The position numbers were made by a program, and so were the translations under genes. The notes under the pieces were generated by a model. It was not told the origin of the DNA, did not search any database, and saw only the letters and a list, made by a program, of their open reading frames with translations. This document shows positions 1-6,667 of a DNA stretch of 8,752 nucleotides, one piece after another (positions within the stretch are counted from its first letter, which is position 1; each line of letters starts with the position of its first letter). The stretch lies in contig CAMDJS010000085.1 of assembly GCA_945900685.1 (NCBI GenBank), positions 1 to 8,752 of the forward strand, written 5' to 3'. The stretch comes from Bordetella parapertussis (GTDB lineage: Bacteria; Pseudomonadota; Gammaproteobacteria; Burkholderiales; Burkholderiaceae_C).

Positions 1-843
1 ACCTTCAGGCCGCGTCTTAAAGCGTTTGTGCACCCAATAGTATTGGGCGACTGACTTCATCACTTGTTGCTCAATGTCGTGGTTCATCCACCGGACATCG
101 GCTTGTACATCGTGGCTTGGAAAAGAGGGCCAAACAGGACCCAGTTCTAAGGCATAACCTTGCGGCGTCAAACGGGTGACCAAGGTACACACCCGGGCAC
201 CTGCCAGTTTGGCAATGCGCGGCAAGGTGTTGGTAGTGGCTGCTTTGACGCCGAAAAAATCCGCCCAAACGGCACCTTGTATGCCGAAGTCCATGTCGGG
301 TGAATAGTGCAAACGCACACCTTGGCGCAATATTTTCAGCAAGGGCTGAGCCCCGTCATTGCGCTGCACCGACTGCACATGGCCGGAGCGGTTGCGACCC
401 TTCATCACCCAATCTTCCACATAAGCATTGCGCAAGGGCACATACACACAGGCCATGGGAATGCGCTTGAGCACGGTCATGGCCGCGCCACCGGCATCCA
501 AGCCCACGAAATGCGGTGCCAGCACAATCAAAGGCGATGTGTCTTCAAAAATTGAAAAGTCACCCGTGAATTGAATACGCTTCTCGAGCTCGGATTCTGT
601 TGCATGCCACAACCAGGCCCGGTCCCAGAGCGACTGTCCTAACAAAATGAAATGTGTTTTGGCAAGCTCTTGTCGCTCAGGCTCACTGAATTGAGGGAAA
701 CACAGTTTGAGGTTGGTCAACACCACATGGCGTCTGCGTGCCGAGACGGTATAAAAAAGCCAGCCCGTGACCCGTCCTAACAACCGCAGCCATGACAAAG
801 GCAAACGACCGATCTGGCCCATGAAGATGGCCAATGGATTCAC
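1..843 (-). CDS. LpxL/HtrB-family lipid A acyltransferase, C-terminus cut by window edge
   Basis: Inner-membrane acyltransferase of the LpxL/LpxM (HtrB/MsbB) family, which transfers a secondary fatty acyl chain to the Kdo2-lipid A precursor at the cytoplasmic face. I read 281 codons from a GTG at 843-841. An N-terminal hydrophobic segment (about residues 14-34) is followed by the family's HX4D catalytic motif at H111-D116 (APHFVGLDAG). The SPDMDFG block (181-187) matches the family PDQD region, and the terminal YYWVHKRFKTRPEG (268-281) is the normal C-terminal signature, so only a few residues are missing on the left. The GTG start overlaps the TGA of the preceding gene (GTGA), implying translational coupling; an in-frame ATG at codon 8 is an alternative start. 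The exact acyl chain and position (LpxL or LpxM role) cannot be told from sequence alone. Confidence 0.9.
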   Translation of the reverse strand, partial: MNPLAIFMGQIGRLPLSWLRLLGRVTGWLFYTVSARRRHVVLTNLKLCFPQFSEPERQELAKTHFILLGQSLWDRAWLWHATESELEKRIQFTGDFSIFEDTSPLIVLAPHFVGLDAGGAAMTVLKRIPMACVYVPLRNAYVEDWVMKGRNRSGHVQSVQRNDGAQPLLKILRQGVRLHYSPDMDFGIQGAVWADFFGVKAATTNTLPRIAKLAGARVCTLVTRLTPQGYALELGPVWPSFPSHDVQADVRWMNHDIEQQVMKSVAQYYWVHKRFKTRPEG

Positions 844-1676
844 GCCAACTCCTCGTGGCGCGGGCGTTTGAACCTGGCATAGCCCCACAGGTATTGTTCG
901 GGACATTGCCTGATCAAACCTTCCATGGCTTGGTTGATTTGCAAAACTGCAGTTTCTAAATCCTCAGACAGTTCCTCGCGCATAGGTTCCACATGGATGC
1001 AATAACCTTGGCCTGCGGGCATTCGCTCGCCCCAAGCCAATACTATTTGGGCACCGGTTTGCATGGCCAATTTCGCGCCCAAGGTCATGGTGTATGCGGG
1101 TCGTCCCCACATGCTGGACCACATTCCCATGCCATCCGGCGGCACCTGGTCCGGCAGCAAGCCCACCGAATGGCCGCGCCGCAAAGCTTTGAGCAATTGA
1201 CGCACGCCGTCCATGCTTGCAGGTACGGCTTTGAGATGAGGTTTTTCGCGCGCATGCACCAACAATTGCCTGAGCCAAGCTTGTCTGGCTGGCCGGTACA
1301 GAACCGTCATTGCGCCGTGTGCTTCGCCGAAGCGCTGCGAAAAACTGGGTGCGGTGATTTCAAAACAACCTAGGTGAGGCGTCATGAACAACACACCTTT
1401 GCCGCGTTCAAAGGCTTGTGTGATGTGCACTGCGCCTTTCCATTGCACAGGCATGGGTGCACCAAACCACACGCGAAAGGATTCGAGCGCTTGACAACCG
1501 GCGGCACCTACCGCCGCCCTCACCTGCGCAAAGCTGTAACCGGCTTGAGAGGCTTGCTCACGAAATTGTGTTCGATAACGCGGCGATAAGGCCCAGGTCA
1601 CCCATCCGAGCAGCCAGCCGATTCGCTGCATCCAGGGCAGGGACAAATTCGACAGCCAACGGATCAAAAAAGTCAT
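840..1676 (-). CDS. LpxL/HtrB-family lipid A acyltransferase
   Basis: Second member of the same acyltransferase family and first in transcription order, 278 aa. The catalytic motif is HX4E (H101-E106 in TPHLGCFEITAP), with the conserved GLLPDQVPP block at 172-180 and the C-terminal signature YLWGYARFKRP at about 262-272. Residues 1-30 hold a hydrophobic N-terminal segment typical of the family's membrane anchor. I chose the ATG at 1676-1674 because the protein then begins MTFLIRWLSNLSLPW, like its relatives. The reading frame stays open 29 codons further (to 1763), but that stretch does not look like family sequence. No good Shine-Dalgarno is visible before either start. The gene ends in a 4-base overlap with the downstream paralogue, so the pair is probably one operon making two late acyltransferases. 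It is divergent from metK. Confidence 0.9.
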   Translation of the reverse strand: MTFLIRWLSNLSLPWMQRIGWLLGWVTWALSPRYRTQFREQASQAGYSFAQVRAAVGAAGCQALESFRVWFGAPMPVQWKGAVHITQAFERGKGVLFMTPHLGCFEITAPSFSQRFGEAHGAMTVLYRPARQAWLRQLLVHAREKPHLKAVPASMDGVRQLLKALRRGHSVGLLPDQVPPDGMGMWSSMWGRPAYTMTLGAKLAMQTGAQIVLAWGERMPAGQGYCIHVEPMREELSEDLETAVLQINQAMEGLIRQCPEQYLWGYARFKRPRHEELA

Positions 1677-1834
1677 AGCAATTAATTTGAATAGAATAGC
1701 TATTGTCGCTGAGTTAATGAAGCAACTTGCAGGGCGACACACTCGAGAGAGTCGGCTGTTCATCAGTCATCTGCTAAAGCGTTCGCCAGGCTCTTTTGGT
1801 ATGGCAACGCCTCAACCACCAACTGGAGTTTTAC
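1677..1834. promoter_or_regulatory. Divergent intergenic region, acyltransferase operon / metK
   Basis: This 158-bp gap must hold promoters for both directions. It contains a perfect 10-bp palindrome AATAGCTATT at 1695-1704. On the minus strand a weak sigma70-like pair (TTCATT, 17-nt spacer, TATTCT overlapping the palindrome) could serve the acyltransferases. On the plus strand I find no convincing -35/-10 pair. The metK leader has a possible small stem-loop (CAG-gg-CGAC paired with GTCG-g-CTG, 1730-1758) with alternative pairing ACTC-GAGA-GAGT inside it. None of the known SAM or SAH riboswitch classes is recognisable by eye. Promoter assignments are weak inference. Confidence 0.35.
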
Positions 1835-3016
1835 ATGGCGAACGATTATCTTTTCACATCCGAATCCGTCTCTGAAGGCCACCCCGATAAAGTGGCCGAT
1901 CAGATTTCTGACGCTATTTTGGATGCCATCTTCAAACAAGACCCACGCAGCCGCGTGGCGGCTGAAACACTGACCAACACCGGTCTGGTGGTGTTGGCTG
2001 GCGAGATCACCACCAATGCGCATGTCGACTACATACAGGTCGCGCGCGACACGATTCAACGTATCGGCTATGACAACACCGAGTACGGCATTGACTACAA
2101 AGGTTGCGCCGTCATGGTTTGCTATGACAAACAGTCCAACGACATCGCGCAAGGTGTGAACCACGCATCCGATGACCACTTGAACACCGGTGCCGGTGAC
2201 CAGGGTCTGATGTTCGGTTATGCGGTCAAGGAAACCCCAGACCTGATGCCTGCACCTATTTACTATGCGCACCGTCTGGTCGAGCGCCAAGCGCAACTGC
2301 GCCGCGATGGCCGCATGCCGTTTTTGCGCCCAGACGCGAAGAGCCAAGTGACCATGCGTTATGTGGACGGCAAACCGCACAGCATTGACACCGTGGTGCT
2401 GTCTTCCCAGCACAGCCCGGACCAAAGCGAGACACCGACCAAGATGAAAGCCTCTTTCATTGAAGCTGTGATCGAAGAAATCATCAAGCCTGTGCTGCCC
2501 AAAGAATGGCTGAAAGACACGCGTTACCTGATCAACCCGACTGGCCGTTTTGTGGTCGGTGGCCCGCAAGGCGATTGCGGTTTGACCGGACGCAAAATCA
2601 TTGTCGACACCTACGGCGGCGCCTGCCCGCACGGCGGCGGTGCATTCAGCGGCAAAGACCCGAGCAAGGTGGACCGCTCAGCGGCTTATGCAGCGCGTTA
2701 TGTTGCGAAAAATGTGGTGGCTGCCGGACTGGCCACCCAGTGCCAAGTGCAAGTGGCGTATGCCATTGGTGTGGCCAAGCCCATGAACGTGACGGTGAAT
2801 ACCCAAGGCACCGGCGTGATCAGCGACGAGAAAATCGCCGCTTTGGTGAACGAGCATTTCGATCTGCGCCCCAAAGGCATTATTTTGATGCTGGATTTGC
2901 TGCGTCCTATCTATGAAAAGACAGCAGCCTACGGTCACTTTGGACGCGACGAACCCGAGTTCACTTGGGAAAAAACCGATAAGGCAGCAGCACTCCGTGC
3001 TGCTGCTGGGCTGTAA
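1835..3016 (+). CDS. metK: S-adenosylmethionine synthetase (methionine adenosyltransferase)
   Basis: Cytosolic enzyme that makes S-adenosylmethionine from methionine and ATP, releasing phosphate and pyrophosphate. The 393-aa protein is the family's usual length (bacterial MetK about 385-395). Diagnostic motifs are all intact: the N-terminal [17 protein letters not shown] (ATP-binding His and metal-binding Asp), the signature [12 protein letters not shown] in the first third, and the P-loop-like [19 protein letters not shown] in the C-terminal half. The ATG at 1835 is preceded by GGAG at 1825-1828 with 6-nt spacing and gives the canonical [19 protein letters not shown] start; an upstream in-frame TTG at 1796 is not needed. 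The last codons ([14 protein letters not shown]) also form a 10-bp inverted repeat in DNA and are duplicated 120 bp downstream (see separate entries). It is monocistronic here, flanked by divergent and convergent genes. Confidence 0.98.
   Translation: MANDYLFTSESVSEGHPDKVADQISDAILDAIFKQDPRSRVAAETLTNTGLVVLAGEITTNAHVDYIQVARDTIQRIGYDNTEYGIDYKGCAVMVCYDKQSNDIAQGVNHASDDHLNTGAGDQGLMFGYAVKETPDLMPAPIYYAHRLVERQAQLRRDGRMPFLRPDAKSQVTMRYVDGKPHSIDTVVLSSQHSPDQSETPTKMKASFIEAVIEEIIKPVLPKEWLKDTRYLINPTGRFVVGGPQGDCGLTGRKIIVDTYGGACPHGGGAFSGKDPSKVDRSAAYAARYVAKNVVAAGLATQCQVQVAYAIGVAKPMNVTVNTQGTGVISDEKIAALVNEHFDLRPKGIILMLDLLRPIYEKTAAYGHFGRDEPEFTWEKTDKAAALRAAAGL
2984..3006. repeat. 10-bp perfect hairpin inside the metK C-terminal codons
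   Basis: GCAGCAGCAC (2984-2993), loop TCC, then GTGCTGCTGC (2997-3006). The sequence encodes the alanine-rich MetK tail and also folds as a strong GC-rich stem. Read on the minus strand, the stem is followed by CTTATCGGTTTTTT, so it could back up termination of the opposing alkB transcript. The structure is seen directly; the termination role is inference. Confidence 0.6.
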
Positions 3017-3021
3017 GCCCA

Positions 3022-3048
3022 CCTTGCGTTAGCAAGGCATCGGTTTTT
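3022..3048 (+). terminator. Weak candidate terminator after metK
   Basis: Six bases after the metK stop, the stem CCTTGC (3022-3027), loop GTTA and GCAAGG (3032-3037) is followed by CATCGG and then five T at 3044-3048. The stem is short and the T-run is displaced by six bases, so this is only a moderate candidate. ATCGGTTTTT (3039-3048) is also the exact reverse complement of AAAAACCGAT (2971-2980) in the metK coding end, offering an alternative larger fold. Confidence 0.35.
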
Positions 3049-3098
3049 GGGCGGAGTTCATATTGGCGTAGCCAATGTGAACGCAGACCAAAAAACGG
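3041..3098. repeat. Nested inverted repeat in the metK/alkB convergent gap
   Basis: The outer arms are CGGTTTTTGG (3041-3050) and CCAAAAAACGG (3088-3098), complementary except for one extra A. The inner arms are GTTCATATTGGC (3056-3067) and GCCAATGTGAAC (3071-3082), a 12-bp stem with one T-G wobble and loop GTA. Together they give a long cruciform-capable structure between two convergent genes. It may help insulate the two transcripts, or it may be a small intergenic repeat unit; I cannot tell which from one copy. Confidence 0.55.
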
Positions 3099-3131
3099 AC
3101 AAAGCCCGAGCGCTGCGTGCAGCGGCCGGGC
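3090..3131 (-). terminator. Intrinsic terminator for alkB
   Basis: On the minus strand, 25 bases beyond the alkB stop, the GC-rich hairpin GCCCG-gc-CGCTGC-AC-GCAGCG-ct-CGGGC (3131-3104) is followed by TTTGTCCGTTTTTT (3103-3090). Stem strength and position suit a Rho-independent terminator; the T-tract is interrupted by GTCCG, which lowers confidence. The same DNA is the metK tail remnant. Confidence 0.5.
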
Positions 3132-3136
3132 TGCAA
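3092..3136 (+). pseudogene. Remnant second copy of the metK 3' end
   Basis: In the same reading frame as metK and exactly 120 bp downstream, codons 3092-3133 encode [14 protein letters not shown], against [14 protein letters not shown] at the true MetK C-terminus (2972-3013): 13 of 14 residues agree. At the DNA level I count 31 of 42 bases identical, and 9 of the 11 differences fall at third codon positions without changing the residue. The frame remains open from the metK TAA (3014-3016) to a TAG at 3197, but nothing indicates translation. The pattern fits the leftover tail of a diverged metK allele after partial gene replacement, rather than a recent tandem duplication. Confidence 0.6.
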
Positions 3137-3155
3137 GCACGGCACCCGCGTCCTA

Positions 3156-4322
3156 TCACTCCAATCCGTAACGCCTACATAGCGCATCACGTTGTGTAGG
3201 CTCAAAATTGATGCGCTGCACATCGCCATCAACCGCCTTGAGAAGCCTCGGGTTCATCACAGCAAACCACAACGGCGGTAAGTAAGCCACCAAAAACATA
3301 CCCGCGTAGCCGCTAGGCAGTTGCGGTGCATCATCAAAATGACGCAGTGCTTGGTAACGTCTTGCGGCATGTGCATGGTGGTCCGCATGTCGTTGCAAAT
3401 GAAACAGCATCCAATTGGAAAGCACATGGTTGCTGTTCCATGAATGGCGCGGTTGACAACGTTCAAATGAACCGTTCTCCAACTCAAGCCTCTTCAATCC
3501 GTAATGTTCTACATAGTTGGCTGACGTCAATTGAAAATTGGTCCACGCAGCCACCAGCACCAAAAACGCGAGTATTTGCGGTCCCAGCCACACACACAGA
3601 CCGATCCACAAACCCAAACCGATAGCCAAACCTTGCAATATCTGGTTATGCCAAGAATAGGTGTGCAAATTCAAATGCTGCAAACGCTGTTGCTCATACG
3701 ACCAAGCGCGCAACCAACCGCCGGGCATTTCGCGCCACACAAAGCGCCAAATCGATTCCCCCATGCGTGAGGATGCCGTGTCATGCGGTGTAGCCACCTC
3801 CACATGGTGACCCCGGTTATGTTCAATACAAAAATGGCCGTACAAACTCGGCGCCAACACCCACAAAGCCAACAAGCGCTCGAGGCGGTTGTGCTTGTGA
3901 CCCATCTCATGCGCTAGGTTGATGCCAAAGCCGCCGACGGCACCGGCAGCCAACACCATGGCCAGCCAACCATGCCAAGGCAAATCATGGCGGGCTACAA
4001 ACCAAGCAGAAAAAATGAACGCGGCCCACAAGACCGGCACCAACGCATAAGTGATGTACCTGTAGTAGCGGTCGTTTTCCAATTGCGGCACGGCTGATTC
4101 GGGCGGGTTGCTGCGTGAAGGCGGAATTAACGCATCCGCCAAAGGCACCGCCACGTACAAAAACAGCAAAGGCCACCAAAGCGCAGTGACCTCTGAGGTC
4201 CACAACATCAAGAGGGGGCCGGCGGCCACCAACGCAGGCGAAAGCAAAGAAATCATCCAAACCCAGCGCCAAGGATCACGGTAGACGTCAGGCTCTGGCG
4301 TGTGGGTTTGGGCTATCGGCAT
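3156..4322 (-). CDS. alkB: AlkB-type membrane alkane 1-monooxygenase
   Basis: Integral-membrane non-haem di-iron hydroxylase, 388 aa, expected to convert a terminal methyl group (n-alkane or similar) to a primary alcohol using O2 and electrons from rubredoxin. All family iron-ligand motifs are present: HEMGHKH (138-144), EHNRGHH (167-173) and LQRHADHH (309-316). The AlkB-specific signature NYVEHYGL (269-276) separates it from plain fatty-acid desaturases and argues against XylM. Hydrophobic segments lie at about 20-42, 47-66, 90-110, 117-136, 228-247 and 249-262, as expected for the six-helix fold. It is the third gene after the PQQ alcohol dehydrogenase and cytochrome c4, 12 bp after the cytochrome stop, and lacks a visible Shine-Dalgarno, suggesting translational coupling. 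No rubredoxin or rubredoxin reductase is nearby or fused. Chain-length preference cannot be read from sequence by eye. Confidence 0.93.
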   Translation of the reverse strand: MPIAQTHTPEPDVYRDPWRWVWMISLLSPALVAAGPLLMLWTSEVTALWWPLLFLYVAVPLADALIPPSRSNPPESAVPQLENDRYYRYITYALVPVLWAAFIFSAWFVARHDLPWHGWLAMVLAAGAVGGFGINLAHEMGHKHNRLERLLALWVLAPSLYGHFCIEHNRGHHVEVATPHDTASSRMGESIWRFVWREMPGGWLRAWSYEQQRLQHLNLHTYSWHNQILQGLAIGLGLWIGLCVWLGPQILAFLVLVAAWTNFQLTSANYVEHYGLKRLELENGSFERCQPRHSWNSNHVLSNWMLFHLQRHADHHAHAARRYQALRHFDDAPQLPSGYAGMFLVAYLPPLWFAVMNPRLLKAVDGDVQRINFEPTQRDALCRRYGLE

Positions 4323-4334
4323 AAGGTTTAGTGA

Positions 4335-4913
4335 TTAATTCAATCCAGCAATGTAGTGTCCTAGATTTTCAATGTCCTGATCGCTCAAGGTACTGGCCAC
4401 ACTGGTCATGTTGCCAGCATCATTGGTGCGGTTTTTGGCTTTGAAATCCTTGAGGGATTTAATCACGTAATCGTAATTTTGACCAGCCACTTTGGGAATC
4501 TCATTTTGGCCTTTGAACTCACCCAAATGGCACATGGCGCATAAAGTTTCATTGGCTTTGGCAAGCCCTTTTTGAGCCTTTTCGGGGTCAGCCTTGAAGT
4601 TTTTGCTGGTGAGTTTTTGCTTGGAGAAGTAATCAGCCAGTTCGCGCATATCGTCGCGGCTTAAGCCGGCGGTCATGGGCGTCATCATGGCGTTGTCACG
4701 ACGGCCTTCTTGGAAATCGCGCAACTGCAAATAGATGTAGCGTGAGTTCTGACCGGCCAGACTTGGTGTGTTGGGCATGACGGAGTTGCCGTTCACGCCA
4801 TGACAGCCGAAACAAGCAGCCGCTTTGGCGGGTACTTCAGCGAAACCGGTCAATGACAAAAGAGGCAACAAAAAAGCCAATGTGACTGAAGAAAAAAAGG
4901 AGTTGGTTTTCAT
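4335..4913 (-). CDS. Di-haem cytochrome c4-family protein
   Basis: Periplasmic electron carrier, 192 aa, about the usual length of cytochrome c4. A signal peptide (MKTNSFFSSVTLAFLLPLL..GFA, likely cleaved after A25) precedes two similar haem domains: CFGCH (C34, C37, H38) and CAMCH (C125, C128, H129). Candidate axial methionines are M77/M80 in the first domain and M169 in NMTSVASTL in the second. Lying between a quinoprotein alcohol dehydrogenase and alkB, it probably takes electrons from the reduced PQQ enzyme and passes them to a terminal oxidase; that partnership is inference from position. The ribosome site is weak: AGGA lies 13 nt before the ATG. A strong terminator sits only about 24 bp upstream, so transcription must come by read-through or from a promoter inside the dehydrogenase gene. 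Confidence 0.92.
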   Translation of the reverse strand: MKTNSFFSSVTLAFLLPLLSLTGFAEVPAKAAACFGCHGVNGNSVMPNTPSLAGQNSRYIYLQLRDFQEGRRDNAMMTPMTAGLSRDDMRELADYFSKQKLTSKNFKADPEKAQKGLAKANETLCAMCHLGEFKGQNEIPKVAGQNYDYVIKSLKDFKAKNRTNDAGNMTSVASTLSDQDIENLGHYIAGLN

Positions 4914-4936
4914 ACAAATTTCAAAGTCCTGATATC

Positions 4937-4973
4937 AAAAAAAGGCCTGGGTGCACTTGCATGCACACAGGCC
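4937..4973 (-). terminator. Strong intrinsic terminator after the PQQ alcohol dehydrogenase
   Basis: On the minus strand GGCCTG (4973-4968) pairs with CAGGCC (4949-4944). An inner GTGCA/TGCAC continuation follows across one mismatch, with a 6-nt loop, and the stem runs directly into seven T (4943-4937). This is a textbook Rho-independent terminator 21 bp after the dehydrogenase stop codon. It separates that gene from the same-strand cytochrome c4 and alkB genes, so expression of the downstream pair is probably attenuated relative to the dehydrogenase. Confidence 0.85.
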
Positions 4974-4993
4974 TCAGCTAAGGTTCAGTCAGT

Positions 4994-6667
4994 TCAGGGG
5001 AGTGCGAACACAACCACTGAATTGCCGCGCTTGGCATCGATCTGGTTGTTACCGCCAGCTGCCACGGCAATGTACTGCTTGCCACCGATGGTGTAAGACA
5101 CAGCAGGTGCATTGACCCCAGCACCGGTTTGGTATTCCCACAGTTTCTTGCCGTTTTTGGCATCGAAAGCGCGGAACAAACCATTGGCTTCGCCGTTGAA
5201 CACCAGGCCGCCAGCAGTTGCCAACACGCCACCGATCAAAGGCTCGTCTGTGTCAAATTTCCATGCCACTTTGCCGGTGTCGATATTCACAGCAGACAAA
5301 CGACCGCTTTGCTTTTCGCTAGGAATGGTTTTGAATGCACCACCCAACCACAGCTTGCCACCGGGATACTTGGAAGCTTCCACGTGGTAAGTCATAGGCT
5401 GCAGCAAATTGGCGGCGAATGCCAAGCGCGCTTCAGGGTGAATAGCCATCGGGCTCCATTCCACACCACCGTTGGCACCCAACATCATCTTGGCACCTTC
5501 TTTGGTGGGCAATGTCCACAGGCCTTCTTGAGGAACCATGGCTTCAGAGAAGCGGATCAGTGCCCCGGTGTTGCGGTCATGCACATAGACGTGGCCGGTT
5601 TTGCCCGCATGGATGGCCACTTTGGTCATCTTGCCGTCTTTGCCAGCTGCTTCAGTCAAGATCACAGGAGACACTGAATCCAAGTCCCACACGTCGTGAG
5701 CAACATACTGGTAGTGCCACTTGTACTTGCCGGAGTTCAGGTCCACAGCAACGATAGAGTCTGTGTACAGGTTGTCACCGGGACGCTCTACGCCATACAA
5801 GTCAGGGCTGGGGTTACCCACCACGAAGAACACTGTGTTGGTTTCGGTGTCAACAGCAGGAGCCATCCACACGCCGCCGCCCAGGGTTTTGTAGAAGTCG
5901 CCGCCTTGCTTGGCCAACTGAGCTTTTTCAGCAGGGATGTCACGCTTCATGTTGCGGCCGGTTGCGTCATTGGCAGCCCACACACCTTCATGGCCTTTTT
6001 CAGGAATGGTGTGGAAAGTCCACTGCAATTTGCCGTCTTTGGCGTCAAAAGATTTGACGAAACCGCGAATGCCGTATTCGCCACCGTTGGTACCGATCAA
6101 AATGCGACCATTGACAGCCACAGGCGCCATGGTTTCTGAGTAGCCCAATTCTGGGTCAGCGATTTGTGTTTCCCACGTCAGCTTGCCTGTTTTGGCATCG
6201 AGTGCGACCAATTTAGCGTCCAAGGTACCCATGAACACATGGCCGCCCATGATGGCGACACCACGGTTATTAGGACCGCAGCAGTAAGTGGTGACTGGAC
6301 CCATCTTGTGCTTGTAGTGCCACTTTTGCTTGCCAGAGACAGGGTCAATCGCGTACACGTGGTTGTAAGACGTGGTGATGTACATCGTGCCATCCACAAC
6401 GATCGGGGCAGTTTGCATAGACTCCAAGACTTCGGTCTGGAAGGTGAATGCTGGACGCAGTTTGCTGACGTTGCTGGTGTCAATTTGTTTGGCAGGGTAG
6501 TAACGGCTGTTGGCGTAATTTGCATTGGTATGCAAGAAGTTGTTGCCGTCCTTGTCAGCAGCAGTCAACTGTGACTGACTGACATCTGCCTGGGCGAACC
6601 CGGCTGACAAAACACCAACTGCGATGCAGGCGATGGTTTGGGAAATTTTCTTTCCGTATGTGTGCAT
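4994..6667 (-). CDS. PQQ-dependent alcohol dehydrogenase (quinoprotein, predicted lanthanide type)
   Basis: Periplasmic eight-bladed propeller quinoprotein of the methanol/ethanol dehydrogenase family, oxidising a primary alcohol to aldehyde with PQQ; 557 aa, shorter than MxaF/XoxF (about 600). The signal peptide ends at AQA (25-27). Active-site elements are visible: vicinal disulfide C129-C130 (YCCGPNNRG), E197 in [10 protein letters not shown]285 in VGNPSPD, and catalytic D328 in HDVWDLDS. D330, two residues after the catalytic Asp, is the residue that in XoxF- and PedH-type enzymes coordinates a lanthanide and is replaced in calcium enzymes. No CxxCH is present, so there is no fused haem domain and an external cytochrome is needed; a cytochrome c4 gene follows. 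The start ATG has AAGGAG (6678-6673) at 5-nt spacing. The substrate is unknown; the alkB neighbour suggests a medium-chain or short-chain alkanol. Confidence 0.93.
   Translation of the reverse strand: MHTYGKKISQTIACIAVGVLSAGFAQADVSQSQLTAADKDGNNFLHTNANYANSRYYPAKQIDTSNVSKLRPAFTFQTEVLESMQTAPIVVDGTMYITTSYNHVYAIDPVSGKQKWHYKHKMGPVTTYCCGPNNRGVAIMGGHVFMGTLDAKLVALDAKTGKLTWETQIADPELGYSETMAPVAVNGRILIGTNGGEYGIRGFVKSFDAKDGKLQWTFHTIPEKGHEGVWAANDATGRNMKRDIPAEKAQLAKQGGDFYKTLGGGVWMAPAVDTETNTVFFVVGNPSPDLYGVERPGDNLYTDSIVAVDLNSGKYKWHYQYVAHDVWDLDSVSPVILTEAAGKDGKMTKVAIHAGKTGHVYVHDRNTGALIRFSEAMVPQEGLWTLPTKEGAKMMLGANGGVEWSPMAIHPEARLAFAANLLQPMTYHVEASKYPGGKLWLGGAFKTIPSEKQSGRLSAVNIDTGKVAWKFDTDEPLIGGVLATAGGLVFNGEANGLFRAFDAKNGKKLWEYQTGAGVNAPAVSYTIGGKQYIAVAAGGNNQIDAKRGNSVVVFALP

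Noticed and set aside
1796..1834. Upstream TTG start adding 13 residues to MetK
   Set aside because: The ATG at 1835 has a well-spaced GGAG and gives the canonical MetK N-terminus; the extension is not MetK-like.
1677..1834. SAM or SAH riboswitch before metK
   Set aside because: I could not match the leader to the conserved cores of known classes by eye; only a modest hairpin is visible.
1763..2632. Long antisense open frame (about 289 codons) opposite metK
   Set aside because: It lies entirely against a confidently identified metK, has the low-complexity His/Val/Arg-rich composition of a reverse shadow, and has no family motif or ribosome site.
6278..6283. CC pair in the alcohol dehydrogenase as a haem-binding site
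   Set aside because: YCCGPN is the vicinal disulfide typical of quinoprotein dehydrogenases; no CxxCH exists, so it is not a quinohaemoprotein.
5129..6574. Plus-strand open frames opposite the PQQ alcohol dehydrogenase
   Set aside because: They are antisense shadows of a well-supported gene and show no recognisable domain, signal peptide or ribosome site.
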